Shown here in pieces: positions 58,200 through 64,000 of a stretch of 64,000 nucleotides of DNA. Numbering within the stretch: the first letter of the stretch is position 1; each line of letters begins with the position of its first letter. The position numbers were made by a program, and so were the translations under genes. The notes beneath the pieces were generated by a model that saw nothing but the letters and a program-made list of their open reading frames with translations, had not been told where the DNA came from and made no database searches. Source of the stretch: Candidatus Vesicomyidisocius sp. Pext_18_S21 (lineage in GTDB: Bacteria; Pseudomonadota; Gammaproteobacteria; PS1; Pseudothioglobaceae). The DNA lies in the NCBI GenBank assembly GCA_021730165.1, contig CP072535.1, positions 248,001 through 312,000 of the forward strand, in the 5' to 3' direction.

Positions 58200-58385
58200 A
58201 TGACTTACTATGCAGGCGTTAAAAAAATGGAAGAAATGGGTGTAAACGATAATTATATACAAGGTTGGGTAGCTGGTTTTTTAAATAATCCAGAAATTGA
58301 AGAGCAAAGAATTACTAATGAATGGAAATCAGGTTATGAAGATGGTAAAGAGCACACAGAGGTTAATTTTATAAACTTTTGCTAA
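58200..58385 (+). CDS. Small conserved protein, possibly sulfur-globule-associated (Alvin_2107-like)
   Basis: The 61-residue protein starts at ATG 58200, set by AAGGAG eight bases upstream; a GTG at 58191 would overlap that site. It reads YYAGVKKMEEMGVNDNYIQG then WVAGFLNNPEIEEQRITNEW and SGYEDGKE. This GW.aGFL.NP..EEQR....Y.aGYEDG pattern resembles, from memory, a small family seen with sulfur globules in purple sulfur bacteria. It lacks a signal peptide. It is 4 bases before epmB, so probably co-transcribed. The functional link to sulfur storage is a guess. Confidence 0.6.
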   Translation: MTYYAGVKKMEEMGVNDNYIQGWVAGFLNNPEIEEQRITNEWKSGYEDGKEHTEVNFINFC

Positions 58386-58389
58386 ATAT

Positions 58390-59334
58390 ATGGAAAATAA
58401 CTGGCAATATTATGCTAGATATGCCCTTAAAGGCGCTACTAAAAGTAACGTTTTTTTTAAGACAAAGATGTTTAAAGACCGCACTTTTCCTATTAAAATT
58501 CCCTTAGAATTTGCACGATTAATTGATAAAAGAAATAAGAATGATCCTTTACTAAAACAAGTCATCACTCCAAAAACTTTATCAAAAAGTACAAGTTTTA
58601 GTTTATCACCACTAGAAGATGAAAAATACTCTCCTGTGGCTGGACTGATACATAAATATCCAAATAGAGTGTTATTAATTGCATCGCAAGTGTGTGCTAT
58701 TCATTGTCAATATTGTTTTAGGCAAAACTTCAATTATATTGAACATGACGCTATTAGCAATTGGGTTGAGATCCAAAATTATATTATTAACGATGTAAAA
58801 ATTAATGAAGTAATATTAAGTGGTGGTGATCCGTTGAGTTTGAGTGATGATAAACTTGCGAGATTGATTGATAATATTGCACATATTGAACATATCAAAA
58901 CACTACGTGTTCATACACGTAACGCTGTTGTAGAGCCTAGTAGAATAACTAGAAAATTAGTAGAAATATTTAATCAATCAAGATTAAATATTGTGATAGT
59001 GTTACATATAAATCATGCACAAGAATTATCTGTGCAATTTGCACAAAAAATCATAGAATTAACTCGTGTTACTTTACTCAGTCAGTCAGTATTATTAAGG
59101 GGTGTAAATGATTCAATAGAAGTATTGACTGAACTTTGCTTGAGTTTGTTTGATTTAGGAATATTACCCTATTATTTACATATGTTAGATAAAGTTCAAG
59201 GTGCACAGGACTTCTTAGTTAAAGAAGACTATGCTATTCAATTACATCAGCAATTAAAGAGCAACTTAAGTGGTTATCTAGTCCCTAAATTAGTGCGTGA
59301 TAGCGGTAGTTATTCTAAAGATTGGCTACTTTAA
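58390..59334 (+). CDS. epmB: EF-P beta-lysylation enzyme EpmB (lysine 2,3-aminomutase-like)
   Basis: EpmB is a radical-SAM enzyme that converts lysine to beta-lysine for EF-P modification. The 314 residues (E. coli 342) contain the cluster motif QVCAIHCQYCFRQNFNY near 104 (CxxxCxxC), EVILSGGDPLSLSDDKLARL near 138 and TLRVHTRNAVVEPSRIT near 172, and the PLP lysine region SGYLVPKLVRDSGSYSK at the end. epmA and efp are not in the window. Its 3' end overlaps convergent tlpA-like gene by 9 bases. Confidence 0.93.
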   Translation: MENNWQYYARYALKGATKSNVFFKTKMFKDRTFPIKIPLEFARLIDKRNKNDPLLKQVITPKTLSKSTSFSLSPLEDEKYSPVAGLIHKYPNRVLLIASQVCAIHCQYCFRQNFNYIEHDAISNWVEIQNYIINDVKINEVILSGGDPLSLSDDKLARLIDNIAHIEHIKTLRVHTRNAVVEPSRITRKLVEIFNQSRLNIVIVLHINHAQELSVQFAQKIIELTRVTLLSQSVLLRGVNDSIEVLTELCLSLFDLGILPYYLHMLDKVQGAQDFLVKEDYAIQLHQQLKSNLSGYLVPKLVRDSGSYSKDWLL

Positions 59335-59901
59335 AATGGCTTTTTCTAAATCTTTTATGTTCATCTCACCTATTTGGTAATCAACTAAATTACCATTTGG
59401 CCCGTAAATATAGGTTGTTGGCATACCAACTATTTCACCAAATTCTTTAAATTGAGTTCTATTTTTATCATCAAAAAGTATAATAGGATAATTTACCATG
59501 AATGTATCAGTAAACTCCATAATAGCTATTTTATCGTCTTGTTCATAGTTAAGTCCTAGAATAAGGATTCGATCTTTGTTCTTTTCATAAAATTTAACAA
59601 AAGTTGGAATTTCTTTTAAACAAGGTGGACACCAAGTTGCCCAAAAGTTAATTACTAAGTATTTTCCTTGGGTGGATATATTAGTATATATATTGTCATC
59701 AAGATCGGTTAGAGAAAAATTAGGAACTTTGATCTTTTTTTCTTCTCGCCATATATCATTAGTAGATCTTACAATGTTATTAATATTGATTGCTTGAGCA
59801 ATATTAAAAGTTACAAATAGTAAGTATATAAAGCTAAATTTAATAATTTTATTGCTTAATTGAAATATGTAATTTATAGGTATAATGGAATTTTTTGTCA
59901 T
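59326..59901 (-). CDS. Periplasmic thioredoxin-like protein (TlpA/ResA type)
   Basis: The 191 residues have an N-terminal hydrophobic anchor or signal (KFSFIYLLFVTFNIAQA), then a thioredoxin fold: VPNFSLTDLDDNIYT, KYLVINFWATWCPPCLKEIP with the redox CPPC near residue 102, and the cis-proline GMPTTYIYGPNG near 163. Such proteins reduce apocytochrome c or other periplasmic disulfides. Since ccmG is absent beside ccmF-ccmI, this could serve that role (inference). Its start is 12 bases from the divergent arsC. Confidence 0.88.
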   Translation of the reverse strand: MTKNSIIPINYIFQLSNKIIKFSFIYLLFVTFNIAQAININNIVRSTNDIWREEKKIKVPNFSLTDLDDNIYTNISTQGKYLVINFWATWCPPCLKEIPTFVKFYEKNKDRILILGLNYEQDDKIAIMEFTDTFMVNYPIILFDDKNRTQFKEFGEIVGMPTTYIYGPNGNLVDYQIGEMNIKDLEKAILK

Positions 59902-59913
59902 ATTTATTTAGCT

Positions 59914-60261
59914 ATGAGTATAATCATTTATCATAATCCAAAGTGTTCTAAATCAAGAACAACGTTAGCTATTTTAGAACAAAAAAATGTTAATTTTAAA
60001 ATAATTAAATATTTAGAAAATCCACCAAGTAGAAATGAACTCAAGCAATTATTAATTGATTTAAATCTTGAAGCTAGATCATTAATACGCAAAGGTGAAC
60101 TTGAATATAAAGAAAATGGTCTAGATGATAAGGAGTTAACTGAAGATCAATTAATTAGTGCTATGGTTAAAACACCAAAATTAATTGAAAGACCTATTGT
60201 AAGAACAAGCAAAGGGGTTGTGATTGGCCGTCCACCTGAAAATATTTTATCCATCCTCTAA
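59914..60261 (+). CDS. arsC: Arsenate reductase, glutaredoxin-coupled (ArsC) family
   Basis: The 115-residue protein from ATG 59914 begins MSIIIYHNPKCSKSRTTLAI, with the single catalytic Cys of ArsC (HNPxCSxSR), then EYLENPPSRNEL-like KYLENPPSRNELKQLLIDL, LIRKGE, and LIERPIVRTSKGVVIGRPPE, where the three-arginine anion site is retained. This is true ArsC rather than Spx/YffB. A TATAAT at 59881-59886 with TTGAAA 15 bp upstream lies inside the divergent tlpA-like gene. No arsB, acr3 or arsR is nearby, so arsenic export is not evident here. Confidence 0.9.
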   Translation: MSIIIYHNPKCSKSRTTLAILEQKNVNFKIIKYLENPPSRNELKQLLIDLNLEARSLIRKGELEYKENGLDDKELTEDQLISAMVKTPKLIERPIVRTSKGVVIGRPPENILSIL

Positions 60262-60287
60262 AAAAATAAGACTTATTTATAGAAGGC

Positions 60288-60947
60288 TTAGTCAATAAAT
60301 AAGGTCGATATATGACCTTTACGTGCTTCAATATTAGAGTAGTAAACATCATCTAAGCTTTTAACCACTGAATTTTTAACTATATCTACTTGTAATAAGT
60401 TTTGACTCCATGCGCTTAGGTTTGTAAGCTCGTCAAACGATAAAGTGTTGTTGGTAAATTTATTAATCCAGCTTAGGCGCATAAATATTGGTGCAAAGGT
60501 AGCATCAATGATTGAAAAATCACTACCATTAAAAAATTGACTACTATTTTTAATAGCTTCAATTTTGCTAAGTTTATTAAATAAAGATTTTTTTGATTTG
60601 TAGAATTTTTCCTTATCACCTGTGATAACATCAAATAGATCATCAAATAGAGTTAATGAAAACTGAATCCATGAACGATTTTTAGCCTTTTGAATAGGAT
60701 CACTAGGATGTAGATTGGTTTTGCTAATATCATTAATAAACTCAGTAATTACATAGGATTCAAAGATAATTTTATCATTTGCTTTTAATAATGGTACTTT
60801 TCCAGTTGGGGAGATTTGTTTAAACCAGTTAGGTAGATTTATCGAGTTGATATAATTTAAATCAAAAGAAAGTTTTTGCTTATTTAACAGAATAATAGCA
60901 CATTGTGCAAATGGACAAAGTTTAAAGCTAATTAGTTCTAGTTTCAT
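60288..60947 (-). CDS. Glutathione S-transferase family protein
   Basis: The 219 residues show an N-terminal thioredoxin-fold domain (LELISFKLCPFAQCAIILLN, with CPFAQ at the glutathione-Cys position, and SPTGKVPLLKANDKIIFES) and a C-terminal all-helical domain with FSIIDATFAPIFMRLSWI (N-cap motif). The Cys and the CPFxQ pattern place it near omega/beta-like GSTs. Substrate unknown. It is convergent with arsC and upstream of the rlmH remnant on the same strand as nadD. Confidence 0.88.
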   Translation of the reverse strand: MKLELISFKLCPFAQCAIILLNKQKLSFDLNYINSINLPNWFKQISPTGKVPLLKANDKIIFESYVITEFINDISKTNLHPSDPIQKAKNRSWIQFSLTLFDDLFDVITGDKEKFYKSKKSLFNKLSKIEAIKNSSQFFNGSDFSIIDATFAPIFMRLSWINKFTNNTLSFDELTNLSAWSQNLLQVDIVKNSVVKSLDDVYYSNIEARKGHISTLFID

Positions 60948-60971
60948 AATTCCTCGAATGGTTATTGTTTG

Positions 60972-61205
60972 TTACTTATGATAATTGATAAGGGCAATTA
61001 ATGGGCAATAAATAGGCACAATAAATTTTTCAATATTAGCAGTTATTAAATTAGAGTTCATTGTAGCTTTAATAAATAACTTGCCTTTTATTTTTTTAAT
61101 TTGTTTACTATTTTTTTCTTTGCGTTTTTGTGTTTTAAAATCAATTAAATTGAAGTTAAGTGAAGCAGATAATTTCTTTTGATAATGATAAAGTTTTGTT
61201 TTCAT
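60972..61205 (-). pseudogene. rlmH: rlmH reduced to about half by an internal deletion
   Basis: RlmH methylates pseudouridine 1915 in 23S rRNA and is about 155 residues. This open frame has 77. Its N-terminal part (YHYQKKLSASLNFNLIDFKT, then QKRKEKN and KIKGKLFIKA) follows the RlmH start (EYxKRLxxxxxLxLIEIxxxKR...IxxEGxxxLxxI), and its last residues (IYCPLIALINYHK) match the conserved end QLYRAWxIxxNHPYHK. The SPOUT knot with the SAM site (GGxxG) between them is missing. It lies after rsfS as in the conserved nadD-rsfS-rlmH order, which supports the call. Confidence 0.72.
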
Positions 61206-61227
61206 ATTAAGTGTTTTCTAACCTTGA

Positions 61228-61528
61228 TTAAAGTTTTTCTAATTTGTAAAATTCTTTAGTTTTTTCTGTCATAAAATGGACTAAAATTTCTACTAAGTCT
61301 ATTAATATCCAATGTCCCAGTTTCATTGCTTTCAATACTTAGTATTATATATTTAATATGCTTGGCTTCAATTTTAATATTATTAGCAATACTAAGTATG
61401 TGTTTAATAGATTTTCTTGTGGTAATAATAGCTTCATTATCAGTATTTTGTTCTAAAATATTTAAAGTAATGGTGTTTTTATCCTTTAGTTCTTTAATAG
61501 TGTTATTAATAACTTTTAATTGCTGCAT
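61228..61528 (-). pseudogene. rsfS: rsfS (ribosomal silencing factor) with one inserted base
   Basis: RsfS binds L14 and blocks subunit joining in starvation. The frame from 61528 reads LKVINNTIKELKDKNTITLN then ILSIANNIKIEAK and SIESNETG, after which it is lost and ends at 61256. In the next frame the true ending is perfectly preserved: WILIDLVEILVHFMTEKTKE then FYKLEKL, with TAA at 61230-61228 (family HWxLxDxGDVxVHxM...R.FYxLExLW). Removing one base (T61315) restores GHWILID. The open 90-residue product lacks the conserved C-terminus. A very recent lesion or a sequence error. Confidence 0.85.
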
Positions 61529-61533
61529 TAAAT

Positions 61534-62166
61534 TTATAAGGCACTAATATAATTAATGATAGATTCTGGTAATAGTCCAGATAAATTTTTTTGACGATTT
61601 ATTTTATCCTGAATAGCACTTGAAGAAATATTAAGCATTTGATTATTTGTAAAAAAGATAAATCCTGTCTTTTGTTTTGTTAAATCATTGATTGTATTAG
61701 TTAATCTAAAACCATATTTTTTTTGATGCGTTAAGACACCTGGTCTGGACATTATTACTAGGTGACAATATTGATAAAAATTTTGATATTCTTCCCAACT
61801 ACTAAGTGTGTTAAAACTATCCATCCCCATGATTAAACAAATAGAATTATTTTGATATTTTGATTGTATGTATTTGAGGGAATTAATAGTGTAAGAGTTT
61901 CTATTTTGTTTAACTTCTCTAGTGTCTATTAAGAGTGTGTTGAATTCCTTAATAGCTAAATGTAACATATCCATACGTTGATTAATACTAAAATTAAGCT
62001 TCTTTTTATGTACGGGTTTAGCACAAGGCATTAAAAATAATTTAGATAATCTAAGTTTAACTTTAAGTTGGGTAGCATTTTTTAGATGTCCGTAATGAAT
62101 TGGATCAAATGATCCGCCAAAAAAACCAATTATTTTAAATAACTTAGAATGCAAACTTTTTTGCAA
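61534..62166 (-). CDS. nadD: Nicotinate-nucleotide adenylyltransferase
   Basis: NadD joins NaMN and ATP to deamido-NAD. The 210 residues (E. coli 213) contain IGFFGGSFDPIHYGHLKNAT near 12 (nucleotidyltransferase HxGH), LMPCAKPVHKK near 45, DTREVKQNRNSYTINSLKYI near 85 and the C-terminal ISSSAIQDKI (ISxTxIR type). It is complete and heads nadD-rsfS-rlmH. It follows the metallo-hydrolase gene by 3 bases. Confidence 0.94.
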   Translation of the reverse strand: MQKSLHSKLFKIIGFFGGSFDPIHYGHLKNATQLKVKLRLSKLFLMPCAKPVHKKKLNFSINQRMDMLHLAIKEFNTLLIDTREVKQNRNSYTINSLKYIQSKYQNNSICLIMGMDSFNTLSSWEEYQNFYQYCHLVIMSRPGVLTHQKKYGFRLTNTINDLTKQKTGFIFFTNNQMLNISSSAIQDKINRQKNLSGLLPESIINYISAL

Positions 62167-62169
62167 TGC

Positions 62170-62892
62170 TTATAATATATCTTTAATTTCTGCTTGGGTT
62201 AGTGGTCCTGTAGGATAAGGAATTCTTCCTTGTTGCATGCTATTTACGTAATTAATAAAATCATCTTCGTTGTCAAGTAATAAGAAAGCATTTCCTTGTT
62301 TTTGTTCACCCATTGTTGTGTTAATTTTTGAGCCGTAGTCATGTCCACAATGTAGCATAACATCATTATCAATATATTTGAGTTTTTGCATGGAGTCGAA
62401 TAATTCTTTAATATTACCACCAGGTAATGAACAATGCCCTGCCCCGTAAACAAACAAAGTATCGCCAGCAATAATATGTCTATCTAATAAATAACAAATA
62501 CCACCAGCACTGTGTCCTGGTGTGTTAATAATTTTAGCTGCTGTATTGCCAATAAGAATAGTCTCGTTATTTTCAACTGTCTTAGGTAAGTTATTAATCT
62601 GTAAATAAGGAATTTCATTAATACCTGCTGTTATTTTAGCACTCGTTGCTTCTACAATTTCATCAACGGCATTGGTATGGTCAAAGTGCCAATGAGTTAG
62701 CCAAATATCAGTGAGTTTGTAGCCTTTATCATTTATTCTTTGAATAAATAATGGTGCATCCCATGCTGGATCAACAATGGCGCAGGTTTTTGTACTATGG
62801 TCAAAGATAAAGTGAATAGAATCTTCTAAAACACCAATATGATAGAGAATTTCTAGTGTATAAGTTTTTTCTTTAAAGGTTTGTATATCCAT
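62170..62892 (-). CDS. Metallo-beta-lactamase-fold hydrolase (glyoxalase II-like)
   Basis: The 240 residues show the di-metal motifs: TCAIVDPAWDAPLFI, WLTHWHFDHTNAVDEI near residue 64 (HxHxDH), NTPGHSAGGICYLL near 118, HIIAGDTLFVYGAGHCSLPG and MLHCGHDYGS near 172. This is the hydroxyacylglutathione hydrolase/persulfide dioxygenase neighbourhood; the substrate could be an acyl-glutathione or a persulfide. The catalytic C-terminal helical domain of true GloB is short. With gor, arsC and a GST it may belong to thiol handling. Confidence 0.85.
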   Translation of the reverse strand: MDIQTFKEKTYTLEILYHIGVLEDSIHFIFDHSTKTCAIVDPAWDAPLFIQRINDKGYKLTDIWLTHWHFDHTNAVDEIVEATSAKITAGINEIPYLQINNLPKTVENNETILIGNTAAKIINTPGHSAGGICYLLDRHIIAGDTLFVYGAGHCSLPGGNIKELFDSMQKLKYIDNDVMLHCGHDYGSKINTTMGEQKQGNAFLLLDNEDDFINYVNSMQQGRIPYPTGPLTQAEIKDIL

Positions 62893-62915
62893 GTAATTAT
62901 TTTAATAATTATGTC

Positions 62916-62943
62916 TTGACTATTTCAACTTAGAGATTATAAT
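62916..62943 (+). promoter_or_regulatory. Sigma-70 promoter of the tRNA-Ala/tRNA-Glu pair
   Basis: TTGACT (62916-62921) and a perfect TATAAT (62938-62943) with a 16-bp spacer lie 46 bp before tRNA-Ala. This is the best promoter match in the window. Confidence 0.82.
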
Positions 62944-62989
62944 TTAAATTTTTTGCTACTAGGTTAGTAATTTAATAATGTTTTGTTTT

Positions 62990-63065
62990 GGGGCTATAGC
63001 TCAGTTGGGAGAGTACGACACTGGCAGTGTTGGGGTCAGCGGTTCGATTCCGCTTAGCTCCACCA
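62990..63065 (+). tRNA. tRNA-Ala (anticodon GGC)
   Basis: A 76-nt cloverleaf with encoded CCA. The acceptor GGGGCTA pairs with TAGCTCC. The anticodon stem CGACA/TGTTG holds loop CTGGCAG, anticodon GGC (GCC/GCU alanine). T-arm GCGGTTCGATTCCGC is regular. Confidence 0.96.
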
Positions 63066-63081
63066 TAAGCAAAAATATTAT

Positions 63082-63156
63082 GTCGCCTTCGTCTATCGGT
63101 TAGGACACAAGGTTTTCATCCTTGTAAGAGGAGTTCGATTCTCCTAGGCGATGCCA
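63082..63156 (+). tRNA. tRNA-Glu (anticodon TTC)
   Basis: A 75-nt cloverleaf with encoded CCA, 16 bases after tRNA-Ala. The acceptor GTCGCCT pairs with AGGCGAT (one G-U). The anticodon stem CAAGG/CCTTG holds TTTTCAT, anticodon TTC. T-arm GAGGAGTTCGATTCTCCT is regular. Probably co-transcribed with tRNA-Ala. Confidence 0.96.
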
Positions 63157-63216
63157 TATTCTAAGTAAGTTTTGATAGATTAGGTTTTGTTGATTATGTC
63201 ATTAGTTTAGATAATG

Positions 63217-63250
63217 TATTTATATTTCTTTTATTTAAGAAATATAAATA
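63217..63250 (+). terminator. Strong hairpin after the tRNA pair
   Basis: A perfect 14-bp stem (TATTTATATTTCTT at 63217-63230 with AAGAAATATAAATA at 63237-63250) closes a 6-base loop. There is no T run after it, so it may act as a 3' processing or stabilising hairpin rather than a classic terminator. Confidence 0.6.
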
Positions 63251-63433
63251 TGGTAATCTAACTTAGAATTGATCAAAGTAGTTTGGTAGAAATATTCCTA
63301 ATAGGGATAAACGATAGCTCTAAAGTACTCCATTCATTTAGGCGTTTTGCTAGTGTATGTGAAGTTAGAGGTCAAATATTAATATTGTGGGATATAGTTA
63401 GTAAAATAGTAGACTATGGTCTCTAAAAAAAAT

Positions 63434-63763
63434 TTATAGGTTTGTTAGTATTATTATTGTAAATGTGATAGTTATGACACCTAAAGCAACTGTTATTTTA
63501 GCTAATACAGTCCAAATTTTTGAACCCGTATAACGATTAGCAGCGTTCCATGTACCTATCATTTGACATACGTTATATGCTAAAGACACTAATATCGTAA
63601 TAATAACCAGTGCTATAGATTCAGACATCTCAGCTCCTAGCATTACTATTTGCCCAATAAGTCCTACTAATACACCATAGAACCAATATGTTTTAGCTAG
63701 ACCAAAATCACCATCAATTAACTTCTTAAAAAAAACTTTTTGTATTTCTTGAACATCATCCAT
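63434..63763 (-). CDS. Small inner-membrane protein of unknown function
   Basis: The 109 residues hold about three membrane helices (YWFYGVLVGLIGQIVMLGA; SIALVIITILVSLAYNV; VALGVITITFTIIIL). Conserved-looking polar motifs are FGLAKTYWFYG near 20 and GTWNAANRYTGSKIWTVLAK near 69. This layout (an FGLAxTYW opening and a W..A..Y.G..W.xLAK loop) recurs, from memory, in small proteobacterial membrane proteins without assigned role. It stands alone in AT-rich surroundings. Confidence 0.7.
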   Translation of the reverse strand: MDDVQEIQKVFFKKLIDGDFGLAKTYWFYGVLVGLIGQIVMLGAEMSESIALVIITILVSLAYNVCQMIGTWNAANRYTGSKIWTVLAKITVALGVITITFTIIILTNL

Positions 63764-63837
63764 ATATTAATTCCTATTATTTTCATATTAAATAGTTGTT
63801 CTAGCTGATAAAACTTAATTGTAGACTAAATTGATAT

Positions 63838-63867
63838 AATACTTTACTTAGGTTTTAATAAAGTATT
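63838..63867. repeat. Short inverted repeat near the right edge
   Basis: AATACTTTA (63838-63846) and TAAAGTATT (63859-63867) form a 9-bp stem with a 12-base loop, in the AT-rich stretch upstream of the minus-strand membrane-protein gene. Could be a regulatory hairpin or chance in AT-rich DNA. Confidence 0.4.
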
Positions 63868-64000
63868 AAGTAATATAATTTAATAATACAAATCAAATTA
63901 CAGCAATAATTGTTACTATCATCTAGATTTGATTTAAGAATAATAATATAAAAAGTTCAAGAGTATTATAGAACTATATCTACTATATAATTCTTCTAAG

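Noticed and set aside
63262-63426. 55-codon open stretch after the tRNA genes
   Set aside because: No ATG or GTG start with a ribosome site, no family resemblance, and partly overlapping AT-rich spacer. Treated as chance.

Overview
This window looks like chromosome from a host-restricted, sulfur-oxidising gammaproteobacterial symbiont of the SUP05/Thioglobaceae branch, most like the vesicomyid clam symbionts (Ca. Ruthia / Ca. Vesicomyosocius). This is inferred from the strongly AT-rich composition, gammaproteobacterial housekeeping families and gene orders (purMN, hisIE-tatABC, nadD-rsfS-rlmH, ccmF-ccmI), glycolate-salvage remains that fit an autotroph with RuBisCO, absence of any mobile element, phage or CRISPR, and many genes caught in mid-decay. 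No 16S rRNA gene is present, so the species cannot be fixed from this window.

Layout. 1-1.2 kb: the 5' end of a zinc-binding protein gene (znuA) and a 1-kb gene-less AT-rich gap with nine tandem copies of a 9-mer. 1.2-11 kb: a small secreted protein, frr-pyrH, uvrA, purM-purN, pgsA, a shattered hda and cysG. 11-17 kb: tRNA-Leu, serB, ccmF, ccmI, dapE and trmD. 17-26 kb: a nitrogen block (PII-amtB; a second PII, an Amt remnant, a split outer-membrane protein, a CBS protein and an ANTAR regulator) interleaved with dapA-bamC and a divergent NAD-dependent DNA ligase. 25.7-32.9 kb, mostly minus strand: hisI-hisE-tatABC, gor, prfB, rpsO and an LpxL-like acyltransferase. 33-37 kb: dnaG, then a decayed head of the division/cell-wall cluster (mraZ remnant, intact rsmH, probable ftsI remnant). 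37-46.6 kb: parC, queD-folE2-DAHP synthase, gyrA, prfC and a dCMP-deaminase-like gene. 46.6-48.4 kb: a twice-frameshifted mraY and a cyclophilin remnant carrying an 8-bp tandem repeat. 48.9-53.1 kb: a glyoxylate aminotransferase and glcD-glcE-glcF, all four damaged. 53-64 kb: rlmD, a nagZ remnant, uvrD, epmB, thioredoxin/arsC/GST genes, nadD with damaged rsfS and rlmH, a metallo-beta-lactamase-fold hydrolase, and tRNA-Ala and tRNA-Glu.

How the parts fit. Retained genes cover replication and repair (gyrA, parC, dnaG, uvrA, uvrD, ligase), translation, nucleotide, lysine/diaminopimelate, histidine, siroheme and aromatic biosynthesis, cytochrome c maturation, Tat export and ammonium uptake with PII control. 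Reading past the frames that stay open shows erosion of four modules: photorespiratory glycolate salvage (aminotransferase, glcDEF); peptidoglycan and division functions (mraZ, ftsI, mraY, nagZ); control of DnaA (hda); and ribosome fine-tuning (rsfS, rlmH). Lesion types are mixed (single-base indels, nonsense codons, in-frame deletions), which argues for real decay over sequencing error. The most recent lesions (mraY, the aminotransferase, the outer-membrane protein) still need confirmation from reads. I found no complete undescribed system. The strongest candidates for something new are the DnaA-box-like 9-mer array in a genome losing hda, and the partly decayed PII/Amt/CBS/ANTAR block.
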